A stretch of 6,600 nucleotides of DNA from CAYMUN01 sp964640775 (GCA_964640775.1 CAZXIT010000049.1:1-6600), one strand, 5' to 3'; counted from the first letter of the stretch, positions 1 to 5,689 are shown. The notes: generated by a model from the letters alone, not told the origin. Numbers and translations: made by a program.

Positions 1-228
1 GGCGGCCATCGCTTCGCCTTGTCCGCTGCCACCCATAATGATGCCGCGCTCGTAGGCACCGCTAGCAACTGCCAGAGCGGCTGGAAAAATGAAATCCGGG
101 TAATCATCACTGTCGTCCAGATGATTAGGACCAAAATCCACACATTCGTGACCCTGGGCTTCTAAAAACTCTTTGAGTGCCTTGAGCGCTTCGTAGCCAG
201 CGTGGTCTGTGGTCAGCGCAATTTTCAT
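1..228 (-). CDS. rpiB: Ribose-5-phosphate isomerase B, N-terminal 76 residues (3' end outside window)
   Basis: Interconverts ribose-5-phosphate and ribulose-5-phosphate in the cytosolic pentose-phosphate pathway. The protein starts MKIALTTDHAGYEALK, with the family DHAG motif at residues 8-11, DYPDF at 42-46 and the phosphate/active-site loop GGSGQGE at 66-72. In Escherichia coli RpiB this loop carries a catalytic Cys. Here Ser68 occupies that place and Glu72 matches the Glu used as base by the Mycobacterium tuberculosis type, which I infer is the mechanism here. The gene begins 16 bases after the stop of gap, with GGGAG five bases before the ATG, so the two genes are almost certainly one operon. 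The window edge removes about the second half of the usual 140-160 residues, so the C-terminal substrate-binding part cannot be judged. The family could also act on allose-6-phosphate, but the GGSGxGE loop favours the ribose enzyme. Confidence 0.93.
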   Translation of the reverse strand, partial: MKIALTTDHAGYEALKALKEFLEAQGHECVDFGPNHLDDSDDYPDFIFPAALAVASGAYERGIIMGGSGQGEAMAA

Positions 229-244
229 GGACTCTCCCTATCTC

Positions 245-1288
245 TCAGTCGTGATGCTTGGAATGATCCTCTTTAGTATGCAACAACCGGCCGGTGTCGG
301 CAACGACTTCGACTAAACGATTGCTGTAGCCCCATTCGTTGTCATACCACGCGACGACTTTGAGCATAGTGCCCTGGACGACGTTGGTCAGTTTCAGGTC
401 GACAATCGCCGAATGGCTGTTGCCGATGAAGTCACTGCTAACTAGTTCTTCTTCAGTCACGGCCAGTATACCCTGGTAATACGGTTCGCTGGCGGCTTTT
501 TTGAAAGCCTCATTGACCTCTTCGATTGAAACGGCCCGCTTGGTGATGATCACGAAATCACTCAATGACACGACGGGGGTGGGCACCCGGACGCTCATGC
601 CGCCAAAGATTCCCTGCAGTGCTGGCAGAGCCTGGCCTGCGGCAATGCTGGCACCGGTGGTTGTCGGCACGATGTTTTCGGCGGCATTGCGCATCTCGCG
701 CTTGTCTTTGGCTCCCGGGCCATCTTGGAGCATCTGGGAGGCAGTATAGCTGTGCACAGTGGTCATCATAGCCTTTTCAATGCCAAAATTAGCTTCAATC
801 ACAGCCGAAACGGGGGTAATGCAGTTGGTGGTACACGACGCGTTGCTGATGATCTCCGATGCTCCGTCGAGGGCATCTTCGTTGACACCGAGCACAATGG
901 TGGTAGCTCCTTCGCCTTTGGCCGGGGCGCTCAAGACCACCTTTTTGGCGCCGGCATCGATATGGGCCTTGGCCTTGGCCGGATCAACAAAAAAGCCCGT
1001 AGACTCAATGACAACATCAATTTTGTGCTCTTCCCAAGGCAGCAGCGCCGGATCGCGTTCGGCGAAAACCTGGATATGCTTGCCATCGACAATGATGCCC
1101 TTGTCATCGTGCCCGACCTCTTTGCCATAGGTACCGTAATTGCTGTCGTGCTTGAGCAAGTGCGCCAGTGTCTCGGTGCTGGTCAGGTCATTGATGGCCA
1201 CGATGGTCATATCGCTGCGCTCAAACGCCACTTTAAAGGCATTGCGCCCGATTCGTCCGAAACCATTAATTGCAACCCGTGTTTTCAT
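245..1288 (-). CDS. gap: Type I glyceraldehyde-3-phosphate dehydrogenase
   Basis: Phosphorylating GAPDH of glycolysis: glyceraldehyde-3-phosphate + Pi + NAD+ to 1,3-bisphosphoglycerate, acting as a cytosolic tetramer. The 347 residues match the family length. The Rossmann motif NGFGRIGRN is at 8-16. Asp34 after AIN is the residue typical of NAD rather than NADP use. The catalytic loop SNASCTTNC is at 148-156 with nucleophile Cys152, and the partner His179 lies in TTVHSY. The C-terminal signature WYDNEWGYS is at 314-322. The tail from about residue 336 is unusual: HTKEDHSKHHD, four His in eleven residues, beyond the conserved fold. The ATG is preceded by AGGAG at five bases, and a promoter lies just upstream at 1306-1339. 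It is the first gene of an operon with rpiB. The stop is TGA, which argues against a recoded UGA. Confidence 0.98.
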   Translation of the reverse strand: MKTRVAINGFGRIGRNAFKVAFERSDMTIVAINDLTSTETLAHLLKHDSNYGTYGKEVGHDDKGIIVDGKHIQVFAERDPALLPWEEHKIDVVIESTGFFVDPAKAKAHIDAGAKKVVLSAPAKGEGATTIVLGVNEDALDGASEIISNASCTTNCITPVSAVIEANFGIEKAMMTTVHSYTASQMLQDGPGAKDKREMRNAAENIVPTTTGASIAAGQALPALQGIFGGMSVRVPTPVVSLSDFVIITKRAVSIEEVNEAFKKAASEPYYQGILAVTEEELVSSDFIGNSHSAIVDLKLTNVVQGTMLKVVAWYDNEWGYSNRLVEVVADTGRLLHTKEDHSKHHD

Positions 1289-1305
1289 GCGTGCTCCTGT
1301 TTATG

Positions 1306-1339
1306 CCTTACAGTGTACCGCTTATGCTCCGAATGTAAA
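1306..1339 (-). promoter_or_regulatory. Predicted gap-rpiB promoter
   Basis: On the minus strand TTTACA (1339-1334) and TACACT (1317-1312) are separated by 16 bases, a good -35 and a moderate -10. Transcription would start near 1304-1306 and give a leader of about 17 bases containing the AGGAG site of gap. The -10 lies within a 9-base palindrome, TACAGTGTA, at 1309-1317. Confidence 0.5.
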
Positions 1340-1352
1340 AGCCTGATGGTCA

Positions 1353-1388
1353 TTGAAACTATTGACACAATATGGTATAATGATATTA
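1353..1388 (+). promoter_or_regulatory. Extended -10 promoter of the acidic-protein gene, predicted leaderless start
   Basis: TTGAAA (1353-1358), 17 bases, then TATAAT (1376-1381) with an extended -10 TGG just before it (1373-1375). The expected +1, seven bases after the end of the -10, is position 1388, the A of the ATG. There is no room for, and no trace of, a Shine-Dalgarno site. A second arrangement overlaps it: a perfect TTGACA (1362-1367), 16 bases, then TATTAT (1384-1389). That one would start transcription inside the gene near 1396, so I prefer the first. Confidence 0.65.
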
Positions 1389-2509
1389 TGGTAGATCTAG
1401 AGTTGCCTTCATTCGACTTTGACTTAGATATAGGCGGTGGTATTGAGTTTGATATGCCTAGTCTGGATCTCGATCTTGGGGGTGATATTGGCGGCGTTGA
1501 CCTCGCCCCGGCCGGCGACTTAGGCGGTACATCATTTGAGACTGGCATTGGTGCTCCTCTGGGAGTATCGTACGACGTTACCGGTGAACTGGACAGCGGG
1601 CTTGTCGATAGCATTAACCGAATTGGGGCTTTCGTCTTAGCCGAAACTGCTGCCGAGCCGGCGCTAGGCCTCAACTCTGAACCGGGATTGTTGTCTCTCG
1701 CCCCCGCCGCCGAAACCATGGCTGTACCCGAGTATCTGCCAGCCATGCCTGATGCCCTGCCCGTTGTCAGTCCTGCAGCAGCAGCGTCTACCGAGTTGCT
1801 GCCTGCTGTGCCAGATGAAACATTCAGCAGCTTTATAGATAGCCTCAACGAAACTGTCCTGCCGGCGATTGAAGAACAGGCCGCTAGCGATACCCCGCTG
1901 GAGCCAGTCCTGCTCTATGCTGAGCAAACCTTGCCAGACGCTCCTGAAGCTGAGGCCCAAAGCCAGCTGGTCTTTAGCAGCTTGCTATCCAGCCGCAACA
2001 TGTCTCTGGAAGACACGGCGGTGAGCATTACTCATGGCCAGCAGGCTGGAGAGCCCTTCACTGACACCACGCGCTTTGCCACGACCACCACCGGCCTAGT
2101 ATTAATCCATAATGAGCGGGTCTTTCCGCAGGCCGGCACCGCTGCCTCGGAAGTCATCGCAACTGATACTTCCGTAGCATCGTACCTCGAGAAATTACGC
2201 CCCATTCAGGAAAAACCGCCAGTGCTGAATGTCGGCTGGAGCGATGAGCGTGGCGATTACGCGCTGACCTGGCGCGAAGGCGAAGGCAGCCGGGAATTTC
2301 CCAAAGACGTGGAGCTCAATCTGCGCGGAGAATTCTCCGGTCCAACCTGGAAGGCCATACCAAAGCCGTCGAACCCCATACTGCTCAAAGATACGTATGC
2401 TGAGAAGAGCCAGCCGCAGGATTACCGGGTCTTGGAAGGCGTGCATGCCGCGCTTAACGGTCTGCGCGACTATATTACGCAGCCAATTGTCACCACCATC
2501 CCCGAATAA
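1388..2509 (+). CDS. Protein of unknown function with a long acidic, repeat-bearing N-terminal half
   Basis: I do not recognise this 373-residue protein. Residues 1-202 hold a single basic residue (Arg78) against 36 Asp/Glu, with no His. They open with two tandem 17-residue units of alternating Asp and hydrophobic residues (FDFDLDI, LDLDL) followed by Gly-rich turns, then an Ala/Pro/Glu-rich, probably disordered stretch. Residues 203-373 have ordinary composition with 17 Lys/Arg and aromatic motifs such as NVGWSDERGDYALTW (281-295), so they may fold. I see no signal peptide or membrane segment. ATG 1388 is chosen because the promoter predicts +1 exactly there. An in-frame ATG at 1346 would lie upstream of the -10 and has no ribosome site. 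The reading frame stays open back to 725 only as the antisense of gap. The gene ends with tandem TAA TAA, five bases from a convergent small ORF. It is divergent from gap and shows no operon partner. Confidence 0.8.
   Translation: MVDLELPSFDFDLDIGGGIEFDMPSLDLDLGGDIGGVDLAPAGDLGGTSFETGIGAPLGVSYDVTGELDSGLVDSINRIGAFVLAETAAEPALGLNSEPGLLSLAPAAETMAVPEYLPAMPDALPVVSPAAAASTELLPAVPDETFSSFIDSLNETVLPAIEEQAASDTPLEPVLLYAEQTLPDAPEAEAQSQLVFSSLLSSRNMSLEDTAVSITHGQQAGEPFTDTTRFATTTTGLVLIHNERVFPQAGTAASEVIATDTSVASYLEKLRPIQEKPPVLNVGWSDERGDYALTWREGEGSREFPKDVELNLRGEFSGPTWKAIPKPSNPILLKDTYAEKSQPQDYRVLEGVHAALNGLRDYITQPIVTTIPE
1403..1504 (+). repeat. Two tandem 17-residue Asp/hydrophobic repeats
   Basis: Residues 6-22 and 23-39 of the acidic protein align as two units. 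Each has (L/M)PS(F/L)D, then alternating Asp and hydrophobic residues, then a GG turn and a hydrophobic-acidic end. The first unit contains LPSFDFDLDIGGG, the second MPSLDLDLGGDIGG. The match is clear in protein but loose in DNA, so this is an old or selected repeat rather than a fresh duplication. Confidence 0.6.
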
Positions 2510-2514
2510 TAATC

Positions 2515-2640
2515 CTACCGGCTGCGAAAAACGAGCCACAACCAGGCTGCGGCGCAGGCAACTACGACTATCACGCTGGCTATTTGCTGCCAGCGCGGCT
2601 CGGGTATGTGTGTCCGGTACTTATTTGCTGGCTTTTTCAT
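2515..2640 (-). CDS. Possible 41-residue single-pass membrane protein
   Basis: A short ORF starting ATG at 2640 and ending TAG at 2515. The N-terminus MKKPANKYR is basic. A hydrophobic stretch from about residue 20 to 38 (IASVIVVVACAAAWLWLVF) is long enough to cross the membrane, and it is followed by RSR at the end. This basic-hydrophobic-basic layout looks like a real small membrane protein rather than chance. The ORF begins 26 bases after the ybjQ-like stop on the same strand, so it could be on that transcript. It ends five bases from the convergent acidic-protein gene. Against it: I see no Shine-Dalgarno site before the ATG, and a 41-codon ORF can arise by chance. The function is unknown. 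Confidence 0.45.
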   Translation of the reverse strand: MKKPANKYRTHIPEPRWQQIASVIVVVACAAAWLWLVFRSR

Positions 2641-2666
2641 ATAAAATAACTGCTTAGGGGTTCTAA

Positions 2667-3002
2667 TTATTTCTTGGGCTGTATTTTGACGGCCGTACCG
2701 TAAGCGGCCACTTCGTTCATCGTCCCGCCAATGTCACCAGTATCAAACCGCATAGCTAGTACGGCGTTGGCCCCCTGCTCGGCGGCCGCTTGTTTCATGC
2801 GCTCGGTTGCTTCGATCCGGCTGTCGCTGAGCAGCTTGCTATAGGCACCGATCTCGCCGCCAATGATTGACTTGAGGCTGGCACCAAAGCCGCTGACGAT
2901 GTTGCGGCTTCTCACCAGTACGCCGAATACTTCACCGTACGTTTTGACGACTTCAAAGCCGGGGATATCATTGGTAGTTACCGCGATTACTTGGTCATCC
3001 AT
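2667..3002 (-). CDS. YbjQ/UPF0145 family protein (putative heavy-metal-binding domain)
   Basis: A 111-residue cytosolic protein that aligns along its length with Escherichia coli YbjQ (107 residues). Shared landmarks are the Gly-rich SIIGGEIGAYSKLL at 45-58, the helix RIEATERMKQAAAEQGANAV at 62-81, and the C-terminal strand ending GTAVKI at 102-107. Family members form oligomeric rings. The name 'heavy-metal-binding' is historical, no enzyme activity is known to me, and this copy has no Cys or His, so metal binding through such residues is unlikely. AGGAG sits seven bases before the ATG. A candidate -10 (TATGAT) lies upstream, so it may be transcribed separately from the Nudix gene 55 bases away. 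It may share a transcript with the small membrane ORF downstream. Confidence 0.9.
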   Translation of the reverse strand: MDDQVIAVTTNDIPGFEVVKTYGEVFGVLVRSRNIVSGFGASLKSIIGGEIGAYSKLLSDSRIEATERMKQAAAEQGANAVLAMRFDTGDIGGTMNEVAAYGTAVKIQPKK

Positions 3003-3041
3003 GGTTTTTCTCCTAGTTACGAGCTGGTATCTTCTCAGCTT

Positions 3042-3047
3042 ATCATA
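3042..3047 (-). promoter_or_regulatory. Candidate -10 element for the YbjQ-family gene
   Basis: TATGAT on the minus strand, one mismatch from TATAAT, in the 55-base gap after the Nudix gene. It predicts a start near 3035 and a leader of about 32 bases with a good AGGAG. No convincing -35 is visible. Read-through from the upstream operon is an alternative, since I see no terminator hairpin with a T-tract in the gap. Confidence 0.35.
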
Positions 3048-3057
3048 TCGAGCGGTT

Positions 3058-3648
3058 CTAGCGGTCGACCGTTTGGCCGCTAAACTCCGGCAAGTCCAGC
3101 AATTCTGTCAATGAGCTGGCTGACTCAAAAATAGGGCTGCTTTCACCGAGATAGCCGGTTTTTTGCATGACTAGGGATTTTACGGTGGCGAAATCGAGGG
3201 AGTGGACAGTGATTTTTTCGCCCGGGTCTAGTGATACCGGCTGTTCACCCGTGCAGTCCCAGGCCAGCAGGACGTAGACAAACCATTCCATCTTGCGGTA
3301 GGGCTGCCAGACCTTGATGAGCCGCCAGCTGCGGAAGTTGTATCCTGTCTCTTCGCGGACTTCGCGGGCGGCGGCGGCTTCGATGGAGCTGTCGTCGGGG
3401 TCAACCCGGCCGCCGGGGAAACTCTGTCGCGAACCCATATGGGGCTGTTCGTCATCGATTATCAGGATTTTATCATCGACCACGCAGATGGCCGTGACGG
3501 TGTCAGTCCGTTTCAGCATTTCAAAGGTGTGCTCTGAGCCGTCAAACAGCTGCTGCGGCCACTGGTAGGTATCGAAAATCATGCCCTGAAAAACACACTC
3601 TGCATTGTCTGGAACTAATACGCTGTTTGGTGGAATGACTTTTTTCAT
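3058..3648 (-). CDS. Nudix hydrolase, ADP-ribose-pyrophosphatase-like
   Basis: A 196-residue cytosolic enzyme expected to hydrolyse a nucleoside diphosphate linked to another group; the substrate cannot be told from sequence. The Nudix box runs from about Gly79/Gly80 to Tyr103. The helix REVREETGY at 95-103 keeps the metal-binding Glu residues. The loop before it is one residue longer than the canonical box, and its usual first Glu is replaced by Asp/Ser (PDDSSIE). An N-terminal strand region (VFQGMIFDTYQW, 19-30, then TFEMLKR, 41-47) precedes the Nudix fold, as in ADP-ribose-type relatives. The ATG overlaps the TGA of the preceding phosphatase gene (ATGA), indicating translational coupling as the last gene of a three-gene operon. 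By place in the operon it may clean up pyrophosphate-linked metabolites; that role is inference. Confidence 0.92.
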   Translation of the reverse strand: MKKVIPPNSVLVPDNAECVFQGMIFDTYQWPQQLFDGSEHTFEMLKRTDTVTAICVVDDKILIIDDEQPHMGSRQSFPGGRVDPDDSSIEAAAAREVREETGYNFRSWRLIKVWQPYRKMEWFVYVLLAWDCTGEQPVSLDPGEKITVHSLDFATVKSLVMQKTGYLGESSPIFESASSLTELLDLPEFSGQTVDR

Positions 3649-4433
3649 TTTTTATCCGCTGTCTGCAACACCGTATTTATCGCAGTCATTACGTCATCGA
3701 AAATAATCGGATTGGCTGCTAGAAAATTACCATTACGGTAATCGTAACTGTCCTGGCCCAGGTTTGCTACCTTGCCGCCAGCCTCCTTGATCAACAATGC
3801 CCACGGCACCCAATCCCAGCTTGAGCCAGCTGCTTCATAGTACAAATGGCCATCTAGACGGCCTCGCAGGGTATGAGTAAAGTCGCCTGTCATGCGCACT
3901 CCCCGGGTCAGATTTCGGATTGCTGGCAGTATCGCGACCGCCTTTTCGAGAGCAAGGTTGGCGGTAAATTCAAGCCAGGCCCTTTGCACAGGACGTTCGC
4001 TAACATGCAGCTCTTGGCCGTTGCAAAACGCGCCCTCGCCATTACGGGCGGTGTACAGCTCATCCTTTAATACGTCGTAGACGAAGGCATATTGCGGCTC
4101 GTCTTCGTCGATCAACGTCGCCATAATACGGAAACCCGGCAGGCCTCGAACCAGTTGTTCAGTACCATCAATCGGATCTATCAGCCAAAATCTACTTTCG
4201 CTGCCTTCTTTGCCATGTTCTTCGCCTTCAAAACCCACTGACTGACCGACTGGACGCAAGACATCCTTGATTGCTGTCTCAATTTCTAGGTCAAGCCGAG
4301 TAACCGGACTATTGTCAGCCTTTAGGTCGGGCTCTATGTTACCCCAGGCCTCGAGCAATTGTGGGCGAAAGTCACGTGCCACTGCTTCCAAAGCGATTTG
4401 TGATTGATCAAGATATTCAGGTACGAGCCCCAT
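3645..4433 (-). CDS. Inositol-monophosphatase-family phosphatase
   Basis: A 262-residue Mg2+-dependent phosphatase of the IMPase/CysQ/histidinol-phosphatase superfamily. Metal ligands are visible: Glu71 in GEE (70-72), Asp86 and Asp89 in DPIDGT (86-91), and Asp207 in SSWDWVPWALLIKEAGG (204-220). After DPIDGT the usual NF is replaced by EQLVRGLPGF, a substrate-loop variant. I cannot choose between inositol phosphate, PAP (3'-phosphoadenosine 5'-phosphate), fructose-bisphosphate or histidinol phosphate as substrate. The ATG is two bases after the pyrophosphatase stop, with no clear ribosome site of its own, so translation is likely coupled. Its TGA overlaps the Nudix start. If PAP is the substrate, the operon would pair PAP and PPi removal, but nothing in the window proves it. 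Confidence 0.93.
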   Translation of the reverse strand: MGLVPEYLDQSQIALEAVARDFRPQLLEAWGNIEPDLKADNSPVTRLDLEIETAIKDVLRPVGQSVGFEGEEHGKEGSESRFWLIDPIDGTEQLVRGLPGFRIMATLIDEDEPQYAFVYDVLKDELYTARNGEGAFCNGQELHVSERPVQRAWLEFTANLALEKAVAILPAIRNLTRGVRMTGDFTHTLRGRLDGHLYYEAAGSSWDWVPWALLIKEAGGKVANLGQDSYDYRNGNFLAANPIIFDDVMTAINTVLQTADKK

Positions 4434-4435
4434 AA

Positions 4436-4966
4436 TTACTGCTTCTGGTAGCGTTCGATGGACTCGGCGATGATGGCTTTGGCGGCTTCGATGTCGCCGA
4501 AGCCTTGGACGATGGTAGTACCGGGCTTTTTGAGGTCTTTGTAGTGGGTGAAATGTTCGCGGATCATTTGCTGCCAGCGCTCGCCCAGGTCAGCCAGCGA
4601 ATTGATACTGTCGCCGGTGTTGCGGTCGTCAGCCGGCACGACGATGATTTTATGATCCATTTCGCCGTCGTCCTCAAAATTCATGACACCGATGATTTTG
4701 GCCTGCAGCCAGACCCCGGTGGGGATTGGTTCGGCGCAGACAACTAAGGTATCGAGCTCGTCGCCATCCTCATCAAGCGTCTGGGGGATAAAGCCGTAGT
4801 TGACCGGCTTGGCAAAAATAGCCGGCTCGACGCGATCGATCATAAAGGTCGCCGTCTGCCGATGCCATTCGATTTTTAGAAAACTGCCCTGGGGGATCTC
4901 CACCACGGTGTTGACGATGCCGCTTTGGTAATCGCCGGGTTCTAGTACTAGGTTAAAATCAGCCAC
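4436..4966 (-). CDS. ppa: Inorganic pyrophosphatase, family I (GTG start)
   Basis: Hydrolyses cytosolic pyrophosphate to phosphate, pulling biosynthetic reactions forward. At 176 residues it equals the Escherichia coli enzyme. Active-site residues are in order: Glu23 in VEIPQGS, Lys31, Arg45, Tyr57 in NYGFIP (56-61), and the family signature DGDELD (67-72) with metal-binding Asp67 and Asp72. A third acidic group, EDDGEMDHK, follows at 98-106, where Asp104 and Lys106 match the E. coli Asp102 and Lys104. The start codon is GTG. It is chosen because a strong AGGAG lies seven bases upstream and the next in-frame ATG (residue 42) would delete Glu23 and Lys31. It is the first gene of the ppa-phosphatase-Nudix operon and divergent from the GDPD gene. 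It is a soluble family I enzyme, not a membrane proton-pumping pyrophosphatase. Confidence 0.97.
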   Translation of the reverse strand: MADFNLVLEPGDYQSGIVNTVVEIPQGSFLKIEWHRQTATFMIDRVEPAIFAKPVNYGFIPQTLDEDGDELDTLVVCAEPIPTGVWLQAKIIGVMNFEDDGEMDHKIIVVPADDRNTGDSINSLADLGERWQQMIREHFTHYKDLKKPGTTIVQGFGDIEAAKAIIAESIERYQKQ

Positions 4967-4973
4967 TGGGACG

Positions 4974-4978
4974 CTCCT
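4974..4978 (-). promoter_or_regulatory. Shine-Dalgarno site that fixes the GTG start of ppa
   Basis: AGGAG on the minus strand, seven bases before GTG at 4966-4964. No other start codon in frame is close by, so this site supports the non-ATG start. Confidence 0.85.
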
Positions 4979-4991
4979 TATCTTTGCTAGT

Positions 4992-5001
4992 ATTGTACAC
5001 T
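4992..5001. promoter_or_regulatory. Overlapping divergent -10 elements between ppa and the GDPD gene
   Basis: On the minus strand TACAAT (4997-4992) is one mismatch from TATAAT and would start ppa near 4985, leaving a leader of about 18 bases with AGGAG. On the plus strand TACACT (4996-5001) would start the GDPD gene near 5008, at or beside its ATG. The two hexamers share the TA at 4996-4997. No clear -35 is seen for either. Symmetric -10 elements are known to drive divergent transcription in bacteria, so one open complex region may serve both genes. Confidence 0.5.
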
Positions 5002-5010
5002 AAGTGCACA
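4994..5010. promoter_or_regulatory. Operator-like imperfect palindrome
   Basis: Half-sites TGTACACT (4994-5001) and AGTGCACA (5003-5010) are inverted copies with one mismatch, separated by a single base. The palindrome covers the GDPD -10 and its predicted start, and touches the ppa -10. A dimeric regulator here could control both directions, but the palindrome could also be a by-product of the paired -10 elements. No regulator gene is in the window. Confidence 0.35.
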
Positions 5011-5678
5011 TGAAGATCATCGGTCACCGCGGCGCCCGCGGCCTTGCCCCGGAAAACACGATCAAGGGCCTGCAAAAGGCCCTGGAGCACCACGTCGATG
5101 CCCTGGAATTTGACCTGCGAGTCACGCAGGACGGTATCGTTATCCTGCATCACAATCCCTACCTGACAGATCCAAACGGCCAGCGCCATGTTATCTCTCG
5201 GAGCACCTATCAAGAACTGCTGGCTCATAAGCCTGACCTCGCAACGTTTGAAGCGCTGCTCAAGACCATCGGCCATCCAGTGCCTTTATATGTCGAAGTA
5301 AAGCGCGGGGTGCCGGTGAAACCAATCGTAAAACTTTTTGCAGCATACCTTGCGGCGGACTGGAAAGCCGAGTATTTTTTACTGGGGTCCAAAAGCCAAA
5401 AAACCTTGCTGGCATTGCACCGCGCCCTGCCCTCCATCCCTAAGATTGTCATTGAGCCCTGGAGCGGCGTCCGGGCCAGCCACCGGGCGCGGCAGATTGG
5501 CACAAAATATATCAGCATGAATCAGCTCTGGCTGTGGAGCGGCTTCATCCGGGCTGTAAGCCGCAGCGGCTATCACTTATACGCCTACACGCTGAACGAC
5601 CCTGTGAAGGCCAAGCGCTGGGCTAGGTACGGGCTCTACGGCGTCGTCACTGATTACCCCGATCGCTTCAAAAAATAG
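5010..5678 (+). CDS. Glycerophosphodiester phosphodiesterase
   Basis: A 222-residue GDPD-family enzyme that cleaves glycerophosphodiesters from phospholipid turnover to glycerol-3-phosphate and an alcohol. No signal peptide or membrane segment is seen, so it is probably cytosolic. Motifs: GHRG at 5-8 with catalytic His6, APENT at 13-17, LEFDL at 32-36 with metal ligands Glu33 and Asp35, LHHNPYL at 46-52 with catalytic His48, and VEVK at 95-98 with Glu96. Near the C-terminus are YTLND and GVVTDYPDRF, the usual closing motif. The common HD pair is HN here (Asn49). ATG 5010 is preferred over GTG 5004, which lies too close to the -10 (TACACT, 4996-5001). There is no Shine-Dalgarno site, so the mRNA is probably leaderless or has a leader of a base or two. 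It is divergent from ppa across 43 bases and followed 27 bases later by the reductase gene. Confidence 0.95.
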   Translation: MKIIGHRGARGLAPENTIKGLQKALEHHVDALEFDLRVTQDGIVILHHNPYLTDPNGQRHVISRSTYQELLAHKPDLATFEALLKTIGHPVPLYVEVKRGVPVKPIVKLFAAYLAADWKAEYFLLGSKSQKTLLALHRALPSIPKIVIEPWSGVRASHRARQIGTKYISMNQLWLWSGFIRAVSRSGYHLYAYTLNDPVKAKRWARYGLYGVVTDYPDRFKK

Positions 5679-5689
5679 GCCGCGCAATC

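Noticed and set aside
501..771. Short plus-strand frames inside gap
   Set aside because: Shadows of the GAPDH codons; no promoter or ribosome site.
1362..1381. TTGACA and TATAAT read as one promoter
   Set aside because: Only eight bases separate them, far too few. Each pairs better with another hexamer at 17 or 16 bases.
725..1387. Plus-strand open frame continuous with the acidic-protein gene
   Set aside because: It is antisense to the whole 5' half of gap, has no homology, and lies upstream of the promoter that fixes the start at 1388. It is a fortuitous extension.
1285..1848. 187-codon minus-strand frame opposite the acidic protein
   Set aside because: Ser/Pro/Arg-rich composition typical of antisense frames. 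It would run into the gap start, and the plus strand has the promoter and tandem stops.
2574..2595. Hairpin CGCTGGC / GCCAGCG with an 8-base loop as an intrinsic terminator
   Set aside because: The 7-base stem is real but no T-tract follows on either strand, and it falls within the small membrane ORF.
2581..2630. Direct repeat TATTTGCTG at 2581 and 2622
   Set aside because: Nine bases, two copies, within coding sequence; consistent with chance.
4959..5276. 105-codon minus-strand frame opposite the GDPD gene
   Set aside because: It overlaps a clear GDPD coding region and the ppa start, with no recognisable motif. The plus-strand protein has full family motifs.
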